Assembly: GCF_002422095.1 (NCBI RefSeq)
Contig: NZ_DITB01000050.1
Location: 1 to 17,931 of the forward strand
Direction: 5' to 3'
Source: Flavobacterium sp. UBA6195
GTDB lineage: Bacteria > Bacteroidota > Bacteroidia > Flavobacteriales > Flavobacteriaceae
DNA length: 17,931 nucleotides
Part shown: positions 13,803 to 17,931 of the stretch, piece after piece
Layout: each line of letters opens with the position of its first letter
Numbering within the stretch: the first letter of the stretch is position 1
The notes under the pieces: model-generated
The model's input: the letters and a program-made list of their open reading frames with translations, nothing else
Databases searched by the model: none
What the model was told of the DNA's origin: nothing
Program-made: the position numbers and the translations under genes

Positions 13803-15029
13803 TTATACGAGTTGTTTAAGAGCAATTTCAAAAGCAGTAGCACTAATATTCTTTTTATCAGAATTGATAGCATGAGCATTTTGAATTGCATTTTTGATTC
13901 TATTTGAAGTATCTGAGAAAATAGCTTCATCTGTCATTTGTACTTTTTTCTCCATGAAATAAGCAAAAACTCTAGCCATTCCACAGTTAGCAATGAAGTC
14001 AGGAATTAAGCTTACTTTTTTATCTGTTTCTTCCATAATTGGACCAAAGAAGATTTCTTTATCAGCAAACGGAACATTGGCACCACTTGAAATCACTTCT
14101 AATCCAGAAGCTACCATTTTATCAACTTGTTCTTTTGTAACCAATCTGGATGCTGCACAAGGCGCAAAAACCTGAGCTCCAATTGACCAAATTTTATCAT
14201 TGATCTCAGCAAAAGGTATCATATTATCGGCCACCAATTTGTTTCCATCTTTTTTAAGGAATAAATCTCTAATTTCTTCGAATGAAAATCCATTCTCATT
14301 AATAACACCACCATCTCTATCAATGATTCCAACCACTTTTGCTCCCATTTGAGCTAAATAAAAAGCAGCTGCCGAACCTACGTTTCCAAAACCTTGAACT
14401 ATAGCCTTTTTACCAACAATTGTTCCTCCATAAATGTCATAATAATGACGCGCCGCTTCGGCAACACCATAACCCGTTATCATATCGGCTATTGTATATT
14501 TTCTATTAACATCTGGAGAGAAATTTGGGTTTTCAATAACTTTAATAACTCCTTGACGTAATTGTCCAATTCTGTTGATTTTATCAGCTTCTGTTGGTTT
14601 AAAGTGACCATTAAAAACACCTTCTTGCGGATGCCAAACACCGCAATCTTCAGTCATAGGAATAACCTCATGAATCTCGTCCACATTTAAATCACCACCA
14701 GTTCCGTAATAATTCTTCAATAATGGAGAAACGGCTTTATACCATCTTTCTAAAACTCCTTTTTTTCTTGGATCGTTTGGGTCAAAATTAATTCCTGATT
14801 TAGCACCACCAATTGCTGGTCCTGAAACTGAAAACTTAACCTCCATAGTCTTTGCCAATGAAAGCACTTCATTCATATCTAACCCCTTACGCATACGAGT
14901 TCCTCCTCCTGCAGCACCACCTCGTAACGAGTTGATTACCGTCCATCCTTCTGCCTCAGTTTCAGAGTCTTTCCAATTAAATACTATTTCTGGCTGTTTG
15001 TCTTCAAATTTCTTTAATAAATCTTTCAT
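13803..15029 (-). CDS. Glu/Leu/Phe/Val dehydrogenase family enzyme, probably glutamate dehydrogenase
   Basis: This 408-residue cytoplasmic enzyme carries out reversible oxidative deamination of an amino acid. The substrate domain has Lys65 and Lys77 (GGAKSGI), the latter being the likely catalytic lysine, plus GTGGDLNV with Asp113. The Rossmann domain has GFGNVG (213-218) and Asp237 after the second strand, which hints at NAD. I chose the ATG at 15029. A TTG nine codons upstream lies inside the TATATTTG promoter box and cannot be translated from that promoter. The length suits the glutamate dehydrogenase branch better than leucine dehydrogenase (about 365 residues), but the substrate is not settled. 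nhaD follows after 11 bp. Confidence 0.9.
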   Translation of the reverse strand: MKDLLKKFEDKQPEIVFNWKDSETEAEGWTVINSLRGGAAGGGTRMRKGLDMNEVLSLAKTMEVKFSVSGPAIGGAKSGINFDPNDPRKKGVLERWYKAVSPLLKNYYGTGGDLNVDEIHEVIPMTEDCGVWHPQEGVFNGHFKPTEADKINRIGQLRQGVIKVIENPNFSPDVNRKYTIADMITGYGVAEAARHYYDIYGGTIVGKKAIVQGFGNVGSAAAFYLAQMGAKVVGIIDRDGGVINENGFSFEEIRDLFLKKDGNKLVADNMIPFAEINDKIWSIGAQVFAPCAASRLVTKEQVDKMVASGLEVISSGANVPFADKEIFFGPIMEETDKKVSLIPDFIANCGMARVFAYFMEKKVQMTDEAIFSDTSNRIKNAIQNAHAINSDKKNISATAFEIALKQLV

Positions 15030-15053
15030 TGTGTTGATTAAATTTTTGTTATA

Positions 15054-15061
15054 CAAATATA
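15054..15061 (-). promoter_or_regulatory. -7 box of the dehydrogenase/nhaD transcript
   Basis: The minus strand reads TATATTTG, an exact TAnnTTTG match, 24 bp upstream of the dehydrogenase ATG. Upstream, CTTT sits about 20 bases before it, a weak -33 element. The box fixes the start codon choice, because the in-frame TTG at 15056 falls within the box. Confidence 0.7.
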
Positions 15062-15112
15062 CGGAATATGGCTTGAGAGCTAAAGTTTAAAAAGGTTTTT
15101 TTTGAATAATTA

Positions 15113-16180
15113 TTACTTTTTTAAATAAATTTTACCCGAAGAATGGTCATATGAAGCACCTGTTACAGAAGCTAAAACATTAATGTCATTTCTTAATCGT
15201 AAAACACCTAAAAATCCAAAAATCAGTGCTTCTTTAAATTGTATAGTTTTATCATCTGGAATTACCAACTCTGTTGTAGGTAAATAATTACGTAATCTCT
15301 CAATTAAAAATCGATTATAAGCGCCTCCTCCTGTTATAAATAATTTTGCATTTGGTTTTGAGCAAATATTTGCAATTTGAATAGCAATATGTTCTACAAA
15401 AGTGCAAAGTTTATCTTTTACATCAATTGAATACGAGTTCATTAAAGGAAAAATTTTCGCGTTTACAAATTCCATTCCCAATGATTTTGGATAAGGCAAA
15501 GCATAGAATTCCAAATCATTCAATTGTTGCAATAAATCTTGATTTATGTTTCCAGATTTTGCAAAATTCCCAGCATCGTCATACGGAAAGCCTAATTCAT
15601 TTGCATAGGAATTTAAAACGGTATTCACAGGCGAAATATCAAACGCAATTCTGTTACCATTTTCATTAAAGGAAACATTCGAAAATCCACCTAAGTTCAA
15701 ACAATAATCATATTCCGAAAAAAGTAGTTCATCACCAATTGGAACCAAAGGTGCACCTTGACCTCCTAATTGTACATCTTGAACTCTAAAATCACAAACA
15801 ATTGTTTGATTCAACAAATCTTGAATCAAAGGAAGATTACCAATTTGAAGTGTAAATCCGTTCTGAGGTTGGTGCAAAATTGTATGACCATGACTACAAA
15901 CAGCATCGATTTGGGTCAGCTGATGCTTGGAAATAAATTCAGAAATTATCGAAGCTAAAAGTTTTGTATAAGTGACATTCAATTCTTCTAATTCTGACTT
16001 TCTAAAATGAATCGCATTTTTCAATTTATTAATCCATTCTTCCGAATACGAAATGGTTTCGGATTGATAAATTTCGAAAGTCCAACGACCTGAATTATTG
16101 AATTTTATATAAGCCAAATCGACTCCATCTAACGATGTGCCCGACATAACTCCGATAACGTTGTAGTTTTCTTTAAACAT
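15113..16180 (-). CDS. anmK: anhydro-N-acetylmuramic acid kinase
   Basis: This 355-residue cytoplasmic sugar kinase opens and phosphorylates 1,6-anhydro-MurNAc from cell-wall turnover to give MurNAc-6-phosphate. The N-terminal GVMSGTSLDGVD (10-21) is the family hallmark. LGGFSNVSFN, AFDISPVNTVLN and ITGGGAYNRFLIERL follow in the expected order. The length is typical. It is divergent from the acyl-CoA dehydrogenase, with 96 bp between the start codons. On the minus strand only a weak -7 candidate (ACAATTTG) is visible. Confidence 0.95.
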   Translation of the reverse strand: MFKENYNVIGVMSGTSLDGVDLAYIKFNNSGRWTFEIYQSETISYSEEWINKLKNAIHFRKSELEELNVTYTKLLASIISEFISKHQLTQIDAVCSHGHTILHQPQNGFTLQIGNLPLIQDLLNQTIVCDFRVQDVQLGGQGAPLVPIGDELLFSEYDYCLNLGGFSNVSFNENGNRIAFDISPVNTVLNSYANELGFPYDDAGNFAKSGNINQDLLQQLNDLEFYALPYPKSLGMEFVNAKIFPLMNSYSIDVKDKLCTFVEHIAIQIANICSKPNAKLFITGGGAYNRFLIERLRNYLPTTELVIPDDKTIQFKEALIFGFLGVLRLRNDINVLASVTGASYDHSSGKIYLKK

Positions 16181-16202
16181 GGGTTAAAATTACAAATTGT
16201 TA

Positions 16203-16233
16203 TTGAAAATTTGGTAATTAATCTTTACATTTG
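16203..16233 (+). promoter_or_regulatory. promoter of the acyl-CoA dehydrogenase gene
   Basis: TTG (16203-16205), 20 bases, then TACATTTG (16226-16233) match the Bacteroidota -33/-7 consensus. The start near 16240 gives a leader of about 37 nt to the ATG at 16277. Confidence 0.7.
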
Positions 16234-16276
16234 GTACCTGAAATTACAAAATAATCAAACATTACATCTAAATAAT

Positions 16277-17416
16277 ATGGATTTTAAATTAACCGAAGAG
16301 CATTTAATGATTCAGCAAGCTGCTAGAGATTTTGCTCAAACAGAATTATTACCTGGAGTTATTGAAAGAGATGAACATTCAAAATTCCCAACAGAACAAG
16401 TGAAAATGATGGGTGAACTTGGGTTCTTAGGAATGATGGTTGATCCAAAATACGGAGGTGCAGGATTAGATAGCTTATCTTACGTTTTAGCAATGGAAGA
16501 AATTGCAAAAGTAGATGCTTCTGCAGCAGTAATCATGTCGGTAAACAACTCATTAGTTTGTGCTGGTTTAGAAAAATATGGTTCGGAAGAACAAAAAGTA
16601 AAATATTTAACTCCGTTAGCAAAAGGTGAAGTAATTGGAGCTTTCTGTTTATCAGAGCCAGAAGCTGGTTCAGATGCCACTTCGCAAAGAACTACCGCTA
16701 TCGATATGGGCGACCATTATTTAGTAAATGGAACTAAAAACTGGATCACGAATGGTGGAAATGCTTCTACTTATTTAGTAATTGCTCAAACCGACGCTTC
16801 AAAAGGACACAAAGGAATCAACGTTCTTATCGTGGAAAAAGGAATGCCAGGTTTTGAAGTAGGTCCGAAAGAGAAAAAAATGGGAATCCGTGGATCAGAC
16901 ACACATACTTTATTATTTAACGATGTAAAAGTTCCAAAAGAAAATAGAATTGGTGCTGACGGATTTGGATTTGCTTTCGCTATGTCAACTTTAAACGGAG
17001 GACGTATTGGAATTGCATCTCAAGCCTTAGGTATTGCACAAGGAGCTTACGAATTAGCGTTAAAATATTCACAAGAGCGTGTTGCTTTCGGAAAACCAAT
17101 TTTCAATCATCAAGCTATTGCTTTCAAATTAGCAGATATGCACGTAAAAATTACATGTGCTAGATTGTTAATTCACAAAGCTGCAACTGAAAAAGATAAC
17201 GGTGAAGATATTGCACATTCTGGTGCTATGGCTAAATTATACGCTTCAGAAATTGCATTAGAAGTTGCTAATGAAGCCGTACAAATTCACGGTGGAAATG
17301 GTTACGTAAGCGAATACCATGTAGAAAGAATGATGCGTGATGCAAAAATCACACAGATTTACGAAGGAACTTCTGAAATTCAAAGAATTGTTATTTCGAG
17401 AGGTTTAGTGAAATAA
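16277..17416 (+). CDS. acyl-CoA dehydrogenase (short/branched-chain type)
   Basis: This 379-residue FAD flavoenzyme catalyses alpha,beta-dehydrogenation of acyl-CoA, in fatty-acid or branched-chain amino-acid breakdown. The helical N-terminal domain (1-118) is followed by a beta domain with FCLSEPEAGSDA (123-134) and WITNG (156-160). The C-terminal helical domain contains QERVAFGKPI (266-275), QIHGGNGY (336-343) and YEGTSEIQR (362-370), with the catalytic base Glu363. I chose the ATG at 16277. A longer frame from a TTG at 16211 starts upstream of the predicted transcript and adds 22 residues unlike the family. It runs opposite to all other protein genes here and ends in a strong terminator. 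The exact chain-length preference cannot be read. Confidence 0.95.
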   Translation: MDFKLTEEHLMIQQAARDFAQTELLPGVIERDEHSKFPTEQVKMMGELGFLGMMVDPKYGGAGLDSLSYVLAMEEIAKVDASAAVIMSVNNSLVCAGLEKYGSEEQKVKYLTPLAKGEVIGAFCLSEPEAGSDATSQRTTAIDMGDHYLVNGTKNWITNGGNASTYLVIAQTDASKGHKGINVLIVEKGMPGFEVGPKEKKMGIRGSDTHTLLFNDVKVPKENRIGADGFGFAFAMSTLNGGRIGIASQALGIAQGAYELALKYSQERVAFGKPIFNHQAIAFKLADMHVKITCARLLIHKAATEKDNGEDIAHSGAMAKLYASEIALEVANEAVQIHGGNGYVSEYHVERMMRDAKITQIYEGTSEIQRIVISRGLVK

Positions 17417-17436
17417 TTAAAACCTTAAATAAATAG

Positions 17437-17467
17437 AAATCCGACTTCAAAAGAGTCGGATTTTTTT
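17437..17467 (+). terminator. intrinsic terminator of the acyl-CoA dehydrogenase gene
   Basis: AAATCCGACT (17437-17446) pairs with AGTCGGATTT (17454-17463) around a 7-base loop, and seven T bases run from 17461 to 17467. It begins 21 bp after the stop codon. Confidence 0.9.
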
Positions 17468-17469
17468 AT

Positions 17470-17576
17470 GGGCGTTCCCTAAGGGTCGGGCTATCCGCAC
17501 TCGCTTTAATTGGTTGCCTGAGGTTCTCGAAGGCAACCAATTAAGAGCTCAAACAAATGCTCCTATCCCTAACGCG
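17470..17576. repeat. structured intergenic repeat, copy 2
   Basis: This is a GC-rich, foldable element. Outer GCGTT (17472-17476) and AGGG (17482-17485) pair with CCCTAACGC (17567-17575), leaving a 5-base bulge. The centre is a perfect 14-bp hairpin TTAATTGGTTGCCT (17506-17519) / AGGCAACCAATTAA (17531-17544). GCTATCC (17490-17496) is shared with the element near 9969. The conserved outer frame with a different central hairpin suggests a dispersed family. It has no open frame of its own. Confidence 0.65.
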
Positions 17577-17736
17577 AAATTAGTTTTTAGTTGAGATTTA
17601 TACTTTTCCCAATATCGTAGTAACACAATATTGGTAAAAAAACACACTAATAATATTTTAAAGCTAAAAGGCTTTAACCGAAATAGCTCATAAACGTACC
17701 CATCAAAAGTTCCATCAAGAAGTATAAAACAATAGA
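17577..17736. other. AT-rich non-coding stretch
   Basis: No gene, promoter or RNA is recognised in this stretch between the structured repeat and the next hairpin. A 64-codon minus-strand frame (17549-17743) crosses it, but the frame ends inside the repeat and starts inside a hairpin, so I do not call it a gene. Confidence 0.5.
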
Positions 17737-17759
17737 AAACCACCTAATTGAGGTGGTTT
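17737..17759. terminator. hairpin, possible terminator
   Basis: AAACCACCT (17737-17745) pairs perfectly with AGGTGGTTT (17751-17759) around AATTG. On the minus strand the stem is followed by T-rich sequence, so it could back up termination of the rRNA transcript. Confidence 0.5.
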
Positions 17760-17763
17760 ATTA

Positions 17764-17776
17764 GTCCCATCGGGAC
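17764..17776. repeat. GTCCC-ATC-GGGAC palindrome
   Basis: GTCCC (17764-17768) and GGGAC (17772-17776) form a short GC-rich palindrome in AT-rich DNA, flanked by TTA and by GATATATTGGTA. I recall similar palindromes being repeated between genes in Bacteroidota, but this cannot be checked within the window. Confidence 0.4.
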
Positions 17777-17792
17777 GATATATTGGTAACAA

Positions 17793-17820
17793 AAAAGCCT
17801 GTCTAAATAGACAGGCTTTT
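17793..17820 (-). terminator. intrinsic terminator behind the 5S-tail relic
   Basis: AAAAGCCTGTCT (17793-17804) pairs perfectly with AGACAGGCTTTT (17809-17820) around AAAT. On the minus strand it ends in a T run. It is separate from the terminator at 17879-17904 and directly follows a copy of the 5S tail, as a second terminator of the rRNA operon. Confidence 0.8.
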
Positions 17821-17821
17821 C

Positions 17822-17860
17822 AAAAGAAAGGCGGCGGATCGAGGCCAAAGGCCGACATGC
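17822..17860 (-). pseudogene. degenerate duplicate of the 5S rRNA 3' tail
   Basis: The 15 bases at 17822-17836 (AAAAGAAAGGCGGCG) are identical to 17907-17921, which cover the end of the 5S gene and its flank. Here they are followed by a 16-base insertion with a GGCC-AAA-GGCC palindrome, and then CGACATGCT, which resembles the 5S bases CGACATACT at 17920-17928. This looks like the remnant of a second 5S-terminator unit. Confidence 0.5.
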
Positions 17861-17869
17861 TACACCAAT

Positions 17870-17904
17870 AAAAAAAGAAAGCCCAGCTTTTTCAAGCTGG
17901 GCTT
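17870..17904 (-). terminator. intrinsic terminator of the 5S rRNA / rRNA operon
   Basis: AAGCCCAGCTT (17879-17889) pairs with AAGCTGGGCTT (17894-17904). On the minus strand the loop is GAAA and the stem is followed by TCTTTTTTTATT, a classic terminator about 10 bp after the 5S end. Confidence 0.88.
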
Positions 17905-17914
17905 CTAAAAGAAA

Positions 17915-17931
17915 GGCGGCGACATACTCTC
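17915..17931 (-). rRNA. rrf: 5S rRNA, 3' end only (cut by window edge)
   Basis: On the minus strand the last 17 bases read GAGAGTATGTCGCCGCC, the familiar 3' end of flavobacterial 5S rRNA, followed directly by TTTCTTTT and a terminator. The rest of the 5S gene and presumably the rRNA operon lie beyond the right edge. The exact 3' end is uncertain by a few bases. Confidence 0.72.

Noticed and set aside
15030..15056. Longer dehydrogenase N-terminus from a TTG codon
   Set aside because: The TTG lies in the TATATTTG -7 box, upstream of the predicted transcript start, and an ATG follows nine codons later with a family-like N-terminus.
16211..16276. Longer acyl-CoA dehydrogenase N-terminus from a TTG codon
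   Set aside because: It begins within the promoter, and the extra 22 residues do not resemble the family. The ATG at 16277 gives the normal start MDFKLTEEH.
17549..17743. 64-codon minus-strand open frame
   Set aside because: It starts inside a hairpin and ends inside the structured repeat, and has no recognised domain. The C-terminal residues are only a translation of the repeat. Best treated as chance.

Overview
The window looks like a piece of a Flavobacteriaceae chromosome, most likely Flavobacterium or a close relative. The DNA is very AT-rich, genes lack Shine-Dalgarno sequences, and several promoters carry the Bacteroidota -7 box TAnnTTTG. The gene families (Arm-domain tyrosine recombinase, NhaD, ExbB/ExbD/TonB cluster, AnmK, 408-residue ELFV dehydrogenase) fit. 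Most genes run leftward on the minus strand. Only the acyl-CoA dehydrogenase runs rightward.

Left region (1-6888): one tightly packed minus-strand operon for a TetR-controlled tripartite ABC efflux pump of the YbhGFSR/RbbA type. In transcription order it holds a TetR repressor, a TolC-like outer-membrane factor, a lipidated HlyD-type periplasmic adaptor, a small putative metal-binding lipoprotein, a small cupin, two separate ABC ATPases and two paralogous ABC-2 permeases. The second permease runs off the left edge. A TAAATTTG -7 box followed directly by a 16-bp inverted repeat upstream of the TetR gene suggests autorepression. The two ATPases have complementary losses of catalytic motifs, which predicts one working and one degenerate ATP site.

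Middle (7022-8622): a CTnDOT-like tyrosine recombinase lies just beyond the 3' end of a tRNA-Val(TAC) gene. The space between holds palindromes and a strong terminator. This is the layout of a genomic-island end, and the efflux operon could be island cargo, but no second attachment site is visible.

Right of the tRNA (8705-16180) lie housekeeping genes on the minus strand. From high to low coordinates they are anmK, a Glu/Leu/Phe/Val dehydrogenase with a clear promoter, the Na+/H+ antiporter nhaD, exbB, exbD, a TonB-like energy transducer, a secreted paralogue of the TonB C-terminal domain, and folC. A structured intergenic repeat sits between the TonB-like paralogue and folC.

The right end (16200-17931) has an acyl-CoA dehydrogenase on the plus strand with promoter and terminator. 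A roughly 500-bp non-coding stretch follows, with a second structured repeat, a GTCCC/GGGAC palindrome, terminators and a degenerate copy of a 5S rRNA tail. The window ends in the 3' end of a real 5S rRNA gene on the minus strand, so an rRNA operon enters from the right and converges on the acyl-CoA dehydrogenase.
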